From the NCBI RefSeq assembly GCF_014905175.1, contig NC_057791.1, forward strand, positions 18,294,177 to 18,358,176: a stretch of 64,000 bases of DNA, read 5' to 3'. Both the position numbers and the translations under genes were made by a program. Below are positions 24,680 to 38,200 of the stretch, in pieces. Position 1 is the first letter of the stretch; every line of letters starts with the position of its first letter. This DNA is from Aphidius gifuensis. Lineage: Eukaryota > Arthropoda > Insecta > Hymenoptera > Braconidae. The notes beneath the pieces were generated by a model, which saw only the letters and a program-made list of their open reading frames with translations, made no database searches and was not told the origin of the DNA.

Positions 24680-26146
24680 TCAACGACGAACTTCATTGAG
24701 AGCTGTTAAAAGTGGATAACGTTCACCACAAATACCAGTTGTATCATCATTATCAATTGCCCAGACCATACCACCACCAAGTTGTCGATTTTTAATGTAT
24801 TGAACTTTTTCATTAATCGATCTGTGTACATTTATAAATTTTAAATATTAATTTTTCTTTTAAATTTAATTATAATATATATTTATATCAAAGACTTACT
24901 GGACATTATCAAAGCTGACCCACTGATTGCCATTGAATGCATATGGTGTTTTGCTTGTATCATCGAGTTGTAAATTCCAGCCTTCATTTGATATTTTTTG
25001 GCAAATTTCATAGTAACAAAGTGAACCTGCTGCCTGTGAAAATTCACCAGGATCTCCTGCCCCAGAGGCTGGTGCTCCAACACCATTGTTATTTGGATCA
25101 GCTAGAGTCCAAGATTTTCCATAAAGTGGAACTCCAACAACTAATTTATCTGGTGGACAGCCTTGATCAAGCCAGTAACTAACAGCAGCATCCTAATATT
25201 TATAAAAATGTATATTTAATAAATCGATGACTATTAATTTTAAAAATAAATATTTATAGACTACTTACTACAGTCAATTGATCATTTCCATAAAGACCAG
25301 AATGCATGCCAGTTTGCGATTCCCAACTTCCATGAAAATCATATGCCATGAGATTAATAAAATCAAGATATTGACTTATTTCATTAATTCTATATGCTTG
25401 AGATGCAGTGCCAATACCAGCAGAAACAGCAGCTGATAATTGATAATTTTTTTGTTGAGTTGAAAATCCTTCTTTTAAATCTCTAACAAGAGCAACGTAA
25501 TTATCAACATCTTCAGGAGTCGATCCATCACGTTGTGTTGGATATTCCCAATCTATATCCAAACCATCAAGGTTCCATTCATTCATAAAATTAATAACAT
25601 TTTGAACAAATTGTCCTCGAGAAGCTGCATTCGAAGCTAATGGTGAAAATTTAGTTGATGCCTCAGACCAACCACCAACTGCTACCATTATATTGACATT
25701 TGGATTAGAATTTTTGAGATTTCTTAATTTATCTAAACCATCAGCACCTCTGGCTGGTGCAGTGATACCAGAATCACCAGTTAAATCGACAAATGCATAA
25801 ATTACATGAGTACAGAGGTTGGTATCAACATTGTCGATATCAAATTTTCCAGGTCCAGAACGCCAAGCAGTCCAATCAGCTACATAGCAAACAACTTTTT
25901 CTAAAAAAAAAAAAACAATTTTAAAAATTAATTTTATTTACTTACAATAAATTATGTAAGAAATGAATATCCAAATAAACAAGACAAGTATTTTTATCGC
26001 TTGGTAATTTGTAAATAAATATTTTAAAAAAAATATGCAAAAGTAAAAAACACAAGCAACTGTTTAAACTCACTGTCAGCTAATGTATTCGTTGACACCG
26101 AAAGAGTGATTATTGACACTAAAAGAGTGTATATTGGCATTCGCAT
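24680..26146 (-). CDS. GH18 chitinase, single catalytic domain
   Basis: A glycoside hydrolase family 18 endochitinase that cleaves beta-1,4 bonds in chitin. Four exons on the - strand (26146-26074, 25900-25269, 25192-24900, 24821-24680) join in frame to 379 residues. It has a signal peptide (about 1-22), the strand VNIMVAVGGWSEAS (SxGG-type motif, about 93-106), the catalytic motif DGLDIDWEYP (136-145, acid Glu143), MAYDFHGSW (about 209-217) and a final GGGMVWAIDNDD strand. The catalytic residues are present, so it should be active. There is no C-terminal chitin-binding peritrophin domain and no Ser/Thr linker, unlike moulting chitinases. Short secreted GH18 enzymes occur in insect gut and in wasp venom or teratocytes; the sequence alone cannot say which. 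The first of two in-frame ATGs (26146, 26140) is used. Confidence 0.94.
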
Positions 26147-26212
26147 TGTAATTTTTTTTAAAATCAAAAATTATTGATTTACAAAAGTGTTATGAATCAG
26201 TTTTTTATCACG

Positions 26213-26222
26213 ATATATATAG
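26213..26222 (-). promoter_or_regulatory. TATA box of the GH18 chitinase gene
   Basis: The - strand reads CTATATATAT about 67-76 bp before the chitinase start codon. It would place transcription start near 26190, giving a short 5' UTR. A strong TATA box fits a tissue- or stage-specific secreted protein gene. Promoter use is inferred. Confidence 0.5.
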
Positions 26223-27277
26223 TGCAACGTTTTCAATAATAGTGTCAATAATTTATGATGCTACATTTATTTGCACTGATAATAAAACTTGATATTTATA
26301 CTCACACATAATAATTATATACCTATTATTTATGTATGCGGAAGTAGGATAAATAGTACGATTAAATTTCGCATAGCACAAAGCATCATTAGGCGAGTAT
26401 TCAAGACTTGCATCAATTAATACATTTTGTTCAATTAGTGACAATTAAGTAAAAAAAAAAAAAAAATACAAATACCAATAATTAATTAAAAGCGAAAATT
26501 AGTAAAGAAATATTTCATTTAGAGATATAGGTAAACAATAGCAATTTAAATTTGATAAAACAAATAAATATTATTATGTAGAAAAAAAAAAATATACAAA
26601 GATAAAAATATGTATAACATATAGTACAAAAAAAAAATATTGTAATTGAAATGACCATGTGATAACAATTACGATGCTTTTAAAATTCTTTCTAGTATCT
26701 AATAAATTATTATTGAGGAAAAAAAATGTTTTCCTCATTTTTTTTCATACAATTATACCCGGAAAAAAAATGTATTATTTATTAAGTTTTATTCTTAAAT
26801 GAGACAAGCGTCGTATACCTCTGGCATTCATATTTTTTTTTTAAATTATTGAAGCCCTTTCACACCTTGAAGCCATTTAGAAAATAATAAAAAAATGACT
26901 GGCAGTTGCTTAGTTTATTATAAACATTATAAAAAAAAAACAAAAAAACAAATGGAGGAAGCCACATTGTTGACTTTTTTATTTTAAATAAACAAATATG
27001 CAATTTTATATGGAAATTTTACGTAGATTTATTGGGTAAAGAGACAGGCTGATAAAGCTAATAATATTTAATTTATCATCCACCTGAAATGACAAGCTTA
27101 ATTAATTCAAAGAGCATTTAAATATGACTCGCAAATCACTGTTTAATAAAATTAATTAATTTATTTAAATATCTCTAATATTTATTCATACAATGCACCT
27201 GAACAAATTTTCAATAAAGTATAATACAGCTCAAAATCCATAAACATGCACAGTTTTATTTTTGAATTGAGGTCAAA
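26223..27277. other. Divergent intergenic region, chitinase / secreted-protein gene
   Basis: About 1.05 kb between two genes facing away from each other. It is AT-rich and has no coding frame of merit (a 63-codon - strand frame at 26253-26444 has no recognisable content). A TATA-like gtataatac at 27219-27227, followed about 30 bp later by an initiator-like cacagtt (27247-27253), may be the start of the downstream gene. Confidence 0.4.
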
Positions 27278-29605
27278 ATGACAAAAATAAAAAAATTATT
27301 ATTTCTAATTATTACTTACTTTGTATTACAAAATGTAAAAAATTCCGAGAGTTCACCAACAACTGGTTTATCATTTATTTTTAAAGTTGGTATGATGGTA
27401 ATGAAAAATAATAATTATTTTGGAAAAGACAAAATTCCATTGGGTTCAAGTATTCTTGAAGTATCAAAAAAAATTGATAATCTTGAAAGAACAATTAAGG
27501 CAACATCAAAATCAAGCATACGAGAAATAAATCGTTTAATTCAGTATAATCAAATTATGAATCAATTTGATAAAAATTTAAATTACGTAGACAATATGTA
27601 TGAACAATTTCAAAAATATTTTTCTGGTTTTATGTATGAAAAAAATACATTATTAGATTTTGCACGAAGTTGTACTTCTCATGCAAATAATCAGCTATTA
27701 AGTATATTAGATTCAATTCATCGTGCTGTTGTTCCAAATAATTTAGCAACAGTTGGACTTTTTGATGCTTTAATTAATAACCGTCAAACAAAGGTAATTA
27801 TCGCCGAAAAAAATAGTTAATATTTTTATGATCTTCAAATGTTTATTAACATTTTTCTAAATATTTAATTGAAAGTGTTTTGAATATACAGGAAGATGCT
27901 CTTATTTGCAACATCACAGCATCATTGGAACAAGAAATTTACGGTGTGTATGGTATGGTCAGCTTAGCCCAGGTAAAAGGTTACACAATGGCTCGTTTTT
28001 CATATGAAATATTAAAAACAATGGAACAAGGACAATTCGTTTACGAAGTCAATGATTTAATTGATAAATTTATAAACGTTGTAACGACAATTGGAGTAAA
28101 AGCAACAAATATTATGAGTATTGCATCGAGAGATATTCGTCCATGTGATCCAGACAATCACAAACAAGGTGAAACATATGAACAACTTAATAAATTTATA
28201 CAAGGCTTTGTGACAAATGAAGTATCACTAAATTCACAACATACATGTGATAAAACATGTGAAAGTTATAAACGAACATCACTGTATCCTTATGAAACAG
28301 TACCTTCAAAAGGAATTCATAATTGTCAAGGTTCACTTCATGATTGCTTTGAAGAACTTGGTACAACAATGTGTCCACCAGTAAGACAATTATTTTTTCA
28401 TTTAAATAACATTACATTAAAAGTTAATGAGAAAATTTTTAAATACAGAATAATGATGCAAATAATGATAGACGATATGGTGGCTTCAAGGGTGTAACAA
28501 TTCTTTTAAAAAAAGACGAACCAGACAAGGGTGATGTTACAAAATGTTCTAAGCATGGTAATACACTTCATGAAATTTTTGGTAATGTTCAATCTGGATA
28601 CCTAAATGTTTGTTCAGTTTGTATGTGTCTTTGTGATGATTACAATAACATCGAAACAGCTAGAACATTTAGTTTAAGAAAGGTTGAAACTAATATCGTT
28701 GAAAATTTGTAAGTAATTTTTTATAAATTAATGAGTTTTGTTTTTATTGTATTTTTTTTTTTTTTTATTAAAGGGTAATAACAGGAATAAAATTAGTTAA
28801 GAAAAAAAGAGTATTTTATATTCAAACACTACAAGGAAAATTAGAAGCTGATGGAAAAATTTTAAATACAAGTTTGCAGTGGGTATCTGTTGCAGATGTT
28901 GATTATAAAAATCCAAATGTATCAAAGTCTGATTATCATACGTTAAATTATGATGAACGATCTGTTAATTTAGATACATTGGCGTCTCCTGATGGCTATG
29001 CTATGACAGGTGTGAGCCAATGATTATATCAAATTAAAATTTAAATATAAATAAAATTTTTATATATTTTTTAATTGAATAAATAATAAAAACTATTGTA
29101 TTTAAAGGTATAAGATTTTTGAAAATCAAAGGACATTTGTCACTTGGAATTAAAGTAACACCATTTAATTTTACAAGTGGATTGTTACAAGGAGATGAAA
29201 ACAGCGAGTGGATAACAAATTCAGTTAACGACAGGTGAAATTGATTTGAAAAATTAATTAATTCTTTCTTTTTTTTTTTATTGTAATATTGTTTTTTTAT
29301 TTATAAATTTTAGATCGGAAATTGTTATTTCAAATGCTGGTATTCCTACACTATCACGAGATGAAAATATAATACATATGGAAAAAAATACATTTGTTAA
29401 ATTTGGATGGAGTGATTATTTGAAAGATATTCAACAAACTCCAATACCATTTTTAGATATTCAACCAGTTGTTGCAGATCCTCCAGCACCTCTTTCAGGA
29501 GCTGGAATTTATTACAAAGGTCAACCAGGTTTTGGAGGATTTGTCGGTTTAAAACTTGTTGCTTACAGTTACATTGATCTAGTTACAACTAAAGTTGGAG
29601 AATAA
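27278..29605 (+). CDS. Secreted insect protein of unknown function (DUF4803-like)
   Basis: Six exons (27278-27793, 27892-28380, 28449-28708, 28774-29009, 29108-29234, 29314-29605) join in frame with GT-AG borders to 639 residues. A signal peptide (LLFLIITYFVLQNV) occupies about residues 5-25. Residues 60-170 are helical and charged (KKIDNLERTIKATSK). The middle third is cysteine-rich (CDKTCESYK, then CSVCMCLCDD), suggesting disulfides in an extracellular protein. The C-terminal half looks beta-rich and includes VITGIKLVKKKRVFYIQ, GIRFLKIKGHLSLG and GFGGFVGLKLVAYSY, resembling repeated lectin-like or jelly-roll strands. The overall plan resembles the insect proteins annotated DUF4803, but I recall this only loosely. 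AATAAA lies at 29627-29632, 22 bp after the stop. No partner or pathway can be read from the sequence. The gene is intact. Confidence 0.88.
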
Positions 29606-29912
29606 TAATATTGTTCTTTATATAAAAATAAAATTTCAAAAATATGGTTTATATATTTTTGAGCAATAAATACAAAACCGATATGACATTTGTCACTTTA
29701 TTAATAATAAATTCTTTTTTTTTGTATCATAAAACACCAAGAGAAAAATAAAAAATAAAATATCGAAATTATTTTAATTAAAGTTATTATACATACAAAT
29801 TGATTGGCAATAAATCATAAATCCTGAATAAAAGAAAAATTAACAAAAACATTAAAAAAATAAAACAATAAATTAAAATAAATTAACAATTAAAATTAAA
29901 TATTAAAATTAA

Positions 29913-30075
29913 CATCATAAAGTCCATAAAATTTTTTAACAAACTCTTATAAATATCTTTATCAATAAAAATAAAAATAAATTAATTATTACTTCATTAA
30001 AATTTTTAATCATCATAAAATTTCAATAAAATTTTTTTAACAAACTCTTCGTAAATATCTATTATTAATAATAAA
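29913..30075. repeat. Tandem duplication, about 65 bp, 99 bp apart
   Basis: Copies start at 29913 and 30012. They share atcataaa, then an imperfect stretch, then taaaattttttaacaaactct, taaatatct and an A/T-rich tail, with a few indels. Period about 99 bp. Probably a local duplication in the 3' flank of the secreted-protein gene. Confidence 0.6.
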
Positions 30076-30146
30076 AACTAAAAAATAAATAGAATGTAAA
30101 TTCTCGCAATTGAATTACTAATTAAATTTTATTTTACATTGTATTA

Positions 30147-30222
30147 ATTAGTGAGTTGTTATTAGTGATTTATTAATTAACGAGTTATTATTAATAATTT
30201 ATAATTAGTGAGTAATTTAGTA
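30147..30222. repeat. Minisatellite, 28-29 bp unit, about 2.6 copies
   Basis: Units begin at 30147, 30176 and 30204 with attagtgag, attaacgag and attagtgag. The third unit is partial. The unit is AT-rich and carries no gene. Confidence 0.65.
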
Positions 30223-30473
30223 TGTTTAATCAATAAGTCTTGTCGATTTTTATTTTCATTTTTTTATTGTTATCCCCACTCTATGGCTGTTTAATTATTC
30301 AACGAGATAAGTAATTAATTTGTTAATAAATAATACTAATTATTGTTTTTTTTGTTTATTTAATAGAATTGGTAAATAATGATCATTACGGCTAATAAAT
30401 ATTGCATCAAATGGTATCGCTTGCAAAAAAAAAAAAAAACAACGCCGAGCAATAAGAATGGGGAAGCCCCCTA

Positions 30474-30535
30474 TGACGTCATTTGTTTGTGGACACAAAA
30501 ATTCACCATGTCATCGTCAACAAGCGCCATATCAT
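30474..30535 (+). promoter_or_regulatory. CRE-like palindrome and possible first exon
   Basis: TGACGTCA, the full cAMP-response/bZIP palindrome, is at 30474-30481. It is followed by an ATG in good context (caccATG, 30508) and nine open codons, then by a strong donor CAT|GTAAGT (exon end 30535). This could be a promoter with a short first coding or leader exon of a + strand gene whose other exons are far downstream. No matching second exon could be proven. Confidence 0.25.
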
Positions 30536-32102
30536 GTAAGTCAATTTTTTAAAATATTTTTTATATTGTTTTTAATTCATGAATCGTCGATGAGATTTAA
30601 ATTCGCTTTTTCATATTAATTTTATTTTGATGAACAGTGCTTGACTCCAAGTCTCACATTATATTTATTTTTTTAAAAAGATCGGAGTAAGTTGTTGGAC
30701 GCGTGCGCTTGTGTACACAACTATTAAACACTTACATTTATGTCTTTCATAATTGACTTGGTGAAATGAAGAGAGTGACTGAAAAATTAGCTTTAACGAT
30801 AATAAAAATGCTATTTATTAACACTTGAAACGATACACGAGATTTGACTTGGTATATTCTAGTGCGACATTGCCACTGTTTTTCAGGCATACTCATCAGG
30901 ACGTTGTTGACTAAAAAAAGAAATGAAAACCGACGGTATAAAAAATTATACTGTCAAGAGCAACAAAACTATTTGAAAGATAATTTATTATTAATAAATA
31001 ATAACGCAAAAAAATATTTAATGACACAACCAACGAGAGATTTTATTATTTTTTTTTTTTAACGACATGAAACATTGACATGAAGATTTTTATTATATAA
31101 AAAAATTAAACGTGGATAATTATTATTGATGAAAAAACGTTTTAAAAATTGAAATAACTTGTTTAAATTTATTTTTTTTTGTTCTTGATTTATATGACAA
31201 ATATTTGGGGTTTTATTTTTAATGAAAATTATAGATAAATTGTTTTATTGAGTTGATTGAGTTGGGTTAGTTAATAATGAGATATCGAGATGCACTTAAA
31301 TAATAAATTTTCATTGTTAAATTTATCCATAAAAATTATTAATATTTTAACAAGCTAAAGGTAGTCATAGATAATCATGTCGAGAATCTAAAAACTTGAG
31401 GTTTATGATGCAAGAAGCAGCCAGGTCATTTACAACTTTATGAGATAAAAAACGAACAAATAAAAAAGAGAAAAACCAAAATAAAGAATAGACACATTTT
31501 TTAAATTTTTCCCAGAAAGATTTATTCGTTTCATAATAGACAACTAGCGTTGACTACCCTAGATTTCACTTCTTTTTTTAGTAAAAAATTTTCGAACACC
31601 TTACAAAAGAACTAAAGGTTTTTTCTTTTTTTTTTTCTCCACTGTTACAATTTTTTTTTCAAAAATAAAAATACGATTAAAAAAGAAACTTAAAGTTAAA
31701 CTTTTTAGTATTTTTTTTTTTTTTAACGTATGGTTGCTTCTTGATTGACAGAATCTATTTAAAAATTTAAATTAAAATACTAATAAATATTAATTTTAAA
31801 TTTTAACAAGGTAAAAACAAATTCAACTAAAAAAAAAATATTATAACATCAACAACAACCGGAAGAGTTAGAATTTAAAATTAAAAAAAAATAGTTGAAT
31901 TAAAATTTTAAAATCTCCAGGAGATCAATCATTTAAATACGGTTTTTATAGAAAAAAAAAAAAAACAAAAATCAAGCTGTTAAATTTATTGTCCAATAAA
32001 TATTGTTCCATGGTTTATTGAGAAAAAAAAATGGTGACTTTAGCCATGAAACTATTCAAATTTGATTTAGTATTAGCCATCATGTTTTGCGAGATCCAAG
32101 TG

Positions 32103-32214
32103 ATATACCAAGATGGGCGTGTGTTGTTTCTCGTGTTGATATTTAAATGAAAAAAAAAAAAATATATTATTTAAGGTAGATGTAGACAGCATTACAAAAG
32201 CCATCTTGGTATAT
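32103..32214. repeat. Inverted repeat, 14-bp perfect arms, 84-bp loop
   Basis: ATATACCAAGATGG at 32103-32116 is exactly complementary to CCATCTTGGTATAT at 32201-32214. Pairing extends outward by about four more bases (GTGA / TCAC) with a one-base bulge. It could be a miniature transposable element or a hairpin; no clear target-site duplication is seen. Confidence 0.6.
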
Positions 32215-35200
32215 TCACATGAGAATATTTACATCCCTGACAAAAACTTTCCAACAGAACAATGTCATAACAATCTCACTTCTATCTTTTAAAATGTTAA
32301 ATGTTTCAAGTCTTGTATCAAATGGCTTTCATGATCTCAACATTGAAAAATTTATTTTTTATTTATTTTTTATTTAATGTGCTATTCTTTTTGCTCGTTT
32401 CAACATATATAAATAGTATTTTATGACTAACGACACAATTTAATTTACTTGAAAAACATTCGCTGTTAATTTTTTATTTTTTTTTTTACCTCATTTAAAG
32501 GATAAACTTCATCTTGTTTATTTTTTTTTTTACTTTTTAAATTATTTTATTTTACTTGTTGTAAATCTATTTCTTCAAGTCATTATTTTCAACATATTTG
32601 ATGGCGCCAAAGTGCTGTGTTTCAGAACCCCATGATAAGATGTTGAAACTAAAATTCCATCCACTTACCACCTCAATTTATTATCATTATTCACCTCTTG
32701 TTTCATCGAGCTTTTACTATACACAGCCCCTTTCTGCTTCTCTGCAATCAACTTCTAACGTTTCTCGCATGAACTTTGAGCTATAAACTCATTCTGATGA
32801 CTTGGCAAAAATAAATACTCTAACAATATAAATACTTAAAGTAACGGAAAATATATTTAAATAATATATCAACGAAACATTTAAATAATATTTTAACAAA
32901 ATATATTATTTAGTATTTATTTACATAGTTTAAACTGTTGATAGAAATTAAAATCATCAAGATTTCTACGTGTTAAATAAATATCTCGAGAGTAATAAAA
33001 TATAGCATATGATAATGATAATTTTTTATCAACAATTCTTGGACAATATAAGAGTATAGTAATTTCCCAAAGCATCTTAAAAATTATTAACAACTTGTGT
33101 CAGGTTTTCTATAGATATAAAAATATATATGACTGTAAAAATGGCCATTATAAAGAGGAGTGTCGTGTCCAAGCCCAGAAGTGATTTGTGCTCCGGAAAA
33201 AGAGGTACAAGAGATCCACCTTGAGTAAAGCAATGGTGGATAAAAGCTGAGGAAAAAAAATAAATATATATATACATATAAAAGTTGAATTTTTAAGTGG
33301 GTGGAATTTTTTATTTTTTTCAAAACTTAACGTGAATCTTTAGATGTATGTGGGTGTGGCAAAAGCCATGTATACGACCGCACGGAAACTTGCTGGACTT
33401 GAATTACTTGTTTTTAAAGTCTGATAATACTCGTTGGATCATTATTTTTTTCTCTCTTCTTTTTAAGCACCTATACAAGATGGAAAGTCGATTCGAACCA
33501 CGATAATAGCCCAAAGTTATGGGCCAGGGTTTTTTTTTTTTTTTTATATTTTTTGTTTTTCATTCTCACGTTCTTTTTTGCCAGTAACAAGCTTTGGTAT
33601 TTTTTGATTTCTCTTGGGAATAAAATGGAGAAAAAAAAATAATAAAAGAACAACACTTTGTTCTAATGATTTTCTCTGGAATAATGAAATTTTGTGGTAA
33701 CTTAAATTTGTATTGCGAAATATATATCTTGAAGACGAGAAGCGTTGGAAATCGATTATGTATACTGAAAAAGTTTACCTTTATGGGTAAACTGCACCTG
33801 TGACGAGAAAATATTTATTGCCAGTCTTTAGTACAAAAATATTGCGTTGTTTATTTCTGTGGAGAATATTATTACCAAGATTTACAAAGAAATTTTCAAA
33901 TGTTCTCATGCATATTTTCTCTATTTTCTTATTCTTTTTTTAAAAAAAACTTTATATTCATTTTTTTATTATTTAAAAATCAGGAAAAGATAGTTTATGT
34001 TAATTTCGTAATCTACGAATGAATAAATGAGCTTATATACATATTATGAATTTTAGATGTTGCAGTTTTAAGAGTAAAATTTTATTTTTTATTTTTAAAT
34101 TAATATTATGATAGATTTTTATTTTATTTCATATCAGTAGTTGAATAGTTGCGATTTTTTTTTTGCTAGCCAAGTTTAAAATACACCGAAATATGTTTAT
34201 CTTGATAGTTTTAAAATTTATTTCAACTATTTTTATTTTTTTTTCAATTTTATATTTTTGCGAAATTCTGTATTTTTTTTTTCCAAAGTAATTATTGTTA
34301 GAAAAATATTTCTAAGCTAAAATTTCATGAAACTTCAATTCTAGCATTTAGACAACACCTTGGTATTGTAATTCTAAAAATTTTAGAATTTAATTTCAAT
34401 TATTTTTATTTTTTTTTTGAATTTTATATTTCGTGTGAGCTGTAGACTAAACTTGCATGTTTATCAAAAAAATAATTCTAATTCATCAATCATTTTATCA
34501 ATTCAATTTTTACAACGTTTTTCCCTTTAAGTTTTGTTTTTCTAATTTTTTTTTGTAATACACTATACAACAAGACAAAAATATTAAATTTAAGTGTAAT
34601 AAACTAGACAAAGTGTATCATAAAAATCATTTAATATCTCGTTAAACAAAAAATATATATCACTTAAATTGATACACAAAATAATATCGGTTTATCGAAA
34701 ATGAAATTTGTCAGAATTAAATTATGATTAAAAAATAGATTTTGTCATAAATTTTTCAATTAATTTATACGACTAATAAATTAATTAATATATTTTTATT
34801 TCCCTACACAAAAATCACCATCAAATTACATACATTTTTTTCGATGCTAGCTTTTCAAGTTTGAGCTTTGCCACCCACAAAAAGCATCACCTCAAAATCT
34901 CCTTCAACAAAATGAAAGAAAAAAATAAAATAAAAAAAATCGTACACCTTTGGTTTTTGTGTGTGTGGTAGGCAGTTAGGGTAGAAGATCAGTCATTGTA
35001 AAAAGAAAGTGGCCAGTCATAAATATACGTGTAAATATATTGCAGCCGTTTATTACGCAGACCTCGCTGTTAAATTGTACAAAATGTAACTGTCTAAGAA
35101 TAACAAAATGCCTTCAGGTTAAGCCATTAAACAACCACGTGTATAAATTTTTACACATTATTATTTCGTGTTTTTTGCAATTTGTGCATTCAAACTGCAG

Positions 35201-38200
35201 CAATCACATGTGATTATTAAAATATCCAACATTTAAAAAAAAAATAAAACTACAAAAACAAATTAGAATATATTTAATCGTTCTATTTTTTTATCGTCTC
35301 AACGAGGTAAAAAAAAAAAAATTATAATAAACCTCAAAATCATATATATTTGGAAATCAGTTCCAGTATGATTTTAAAAGTTTCACATTCATTCAAAATG
35401 TCAACTGACAGATTTATAATATGATGATTCAATTCTGAAAATTCTCATCATAAATTACAAAAATATAAATCGTTAACGTTTTTTTTTTTTAAATGTATCG
35501 TTAAACTAAGATGTCGTATACAATGTTTTACAAAGTAGAAATCCCATAATTTCCACCTGATTACTTTTTAAGCATTATTCTCAAAATATAAAAAATAAAT
35601 TAATAGCTTAAAGAATTTTTTAACACATAAACTGACAAACGTTCACAAGTAAATTTTATCATATTTTTAAAAATTTTAATACTAACCATATATCACAAAA
35701 TTCCTACATTGATTACCATCTTTTTTTTTTTTCTACTAAAAGAATTTCATTTTTATTTTCTTATCAATTTAATTGCACTATCAATGGACGTTTGCAGATA
35801 TATTTATTTGAGCTTAATTATATTCTACTTGCAGTAATAAATAAAACAAAATATATTTTCTATATATTTTATATATTTTCCTGGGGTTGATTGTGTGTAT
35901 GCTTGCATCTAAATAATAGTCATTGATAAATAAAATAAAATTGTTCCTCAGGAAAATAAAAGCTCAAGATAAAAATATAAATAAGACATTGAAAATTATT
36001 ATTATTACAAAAGGAGATGGAATAGAAAATATTTTTGAGGGTGGTTTATAAATTTTATAAAGGAAGAGTGATTTTTCATTGTGATATAAACGAACATAAA
36101 TAAATTATTAAACGTAGATTCTTCATTGGTCGTCGTGATACTAGTCCGCCCTCTTTTTTTTTTTCCTTTTGAAAGAGGGTTACACGAAAATAATGTCATT
36201 CCAACGTTAGCTAATATCCGGAACACACCCCAAGTATATACAGAATTTATTTCAGAATCACTCGAGTAAGACCTATCTATTACGAGTCACTCAGTCTGAC
36301 AGTCGCCATTTCTACGACGGGAAACAAATATTGTTGTCACCCCTGTTGATACAAATATATACCCAAGCACAGGACAATGCGATCAATGTCTCATACACAA
36401 TTATTGAAATAATATCGACTTTATTTAGACCTTTTTTTTATCTACCCTATTATTATACTTTCAACACTTAAAAAAAAAAAAACTGTGTAGTCTACTTTGT
36501 TGCGAATTTTATTATTTAAAAAAAAAATAAACATTGCAACAATATATTTTAAGAGCTCAAAGAAATGCTACAAAAAGAAAAATATATCTATCATGTCTGA
36601 GCATGTATATGTCGGCTTATTAAAAATTCTTTTAGAATATATTCTTCCCTCTTTTTTTCTTCTTGCAATGATATAAAAAAAAAAGAAATGAATAAATGCG
36701 TAAAATAAAAAAATCAGAAGGGATTCATAATAATAATAATAATATATATTGTGGAGTTGCTGAGACTGAAGACTTTATTTTATATTTTAACGACACCATA
36801 AGCTCTGGTGGATGCAAAAGTTGAATGTGTATTTGTGACATCGACATGAAATGGATAACGAAAAAGATATATAATTGTAGAAGGAATTTTATCATTCACA
36901 TATACACAAGAATATATAAGAAAAGATGCCTCATCCTTTATTCATGAGTCGCTGATACCAAAACTACTTTATCCATTTTTGCTGCTCAAGATCCACCATT
37001 ATTTACACCCGCCATTTCATTTTTATTTTGACTCTTAAAAAACTAGAGAAACAACACACACACACACGTATTTATATCTGCAAAAGAATTTTCAAAATTA
37101 TAATCTATAAAATTTATTTGTTCTTGGATATGTACATATTAATTAAATTAATTTTAATTAATATTATCATTGAATAATTAAATTTATATATCAAATAATT
37201 TGTGCTGAATTTAAATAAGTAAAATGTAATATTTTCATGAGGTTATTATTGCATTTTTGTGTTTCAATAAACTTAGCAAAGTTAATAAAAAAATTGCAGA
37301 GTGTTATTGCTGAATATATATTGCTTTTTTTTAAGTTATTATGTAGGCTGCAATGCTTACGATAAATGGCATGACACTTGTTAGTAAATTGAAACATTAA
37401 TTTGACTTAATGTTCTGATGTCGCTATGTGATTGTCACGGTTACGATTATTATCTGAAGCAAATTTACAGGTACTAGTCCGTATAAAAAGCATCAATTGA
37501 AAATTAGGGGAAGAATACATTGACAAATATTTATTTTAAAAATTATAAAGAACAAAATAAATTAATTTTTTTTAAGTGATTTATGTTGGCTTGGTATAAG
37601 CGTAGCTGAAGATGGGTTAAATTTTTTTTTTAGCTTATATAAAAGCTTCGAATTAATCGGATGATCAAGACAAAAAAGAAAAAAATTATTATTGAGATTA
37701 TAAAGAATGGCGATATAATTTTTACACGCGAGTATTTTGAGATGATCGGATGACGAAGAGGCTCTTAGAAATGTGAGGAATCTTTTTCTCTTGTATTTTT
37801 TTTTTTTTTTTTGCCAGGCAAGAAAACGACTTGACGGATCCCATAATTAAAGAGAGATAGTATTTCATCGTCACTATGGCTCCCTTGCCTGGGACGTGCC
37901 ATCGGTTTATCGTTTTACTCGAGGGCTGCGTTTTACGAGCCTGTAGTCGACCGCTCATGTTTCAGGCTTGGAATCGGAATAAAAGCAAAGGAAAAAAAAA
38001 GAGAGCAAGGTAACAGAGTATATACTTGCGCGTATATATATATTATATACAAGAAACCCTCTGGAATATAATAGAAGATAGATCCTGCCATGTTTCATAA
38101 AAAAAAAAATATTCTTCTTCATTGCCGAGCAACCCTAATAACAATCTATATAAATGCCAAGTTTCTAAATAATTTCTTTCAATGATTTAACAAAATTTCA

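Larger units (their letters stand above)
29606..36000. other. Gene-poor region, first part
   Basis: AT-rich sequence after the last recognised gene. It contains a two-copy duplication (29913-30075), a 28-29 bp minisatellite (30147-30222), a candidate first exon with a CRE-like site (30474-30535), and an inverted repeat (32103-32214). The open frames at 30844-31062 and 32598-32786 are short, match nothing and have no splice context; I do not call them. Confidence 0.5.

Noticed and set aside
33489..33498. GGTTCGAATC on the minus strand, matching a tRNA B box
   Set aside because: The flanking bases cannot form the five-pair T stem and there is no A box or acceptor stem at the right distance.
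37722..37958. Minus-strand frame MSGRLQARKTQPSSK...
   Set aside because: The first part has normal composition, but it runs into a poly-Lys tract from poly-T DNA, has no clear donor and matches no family I know.
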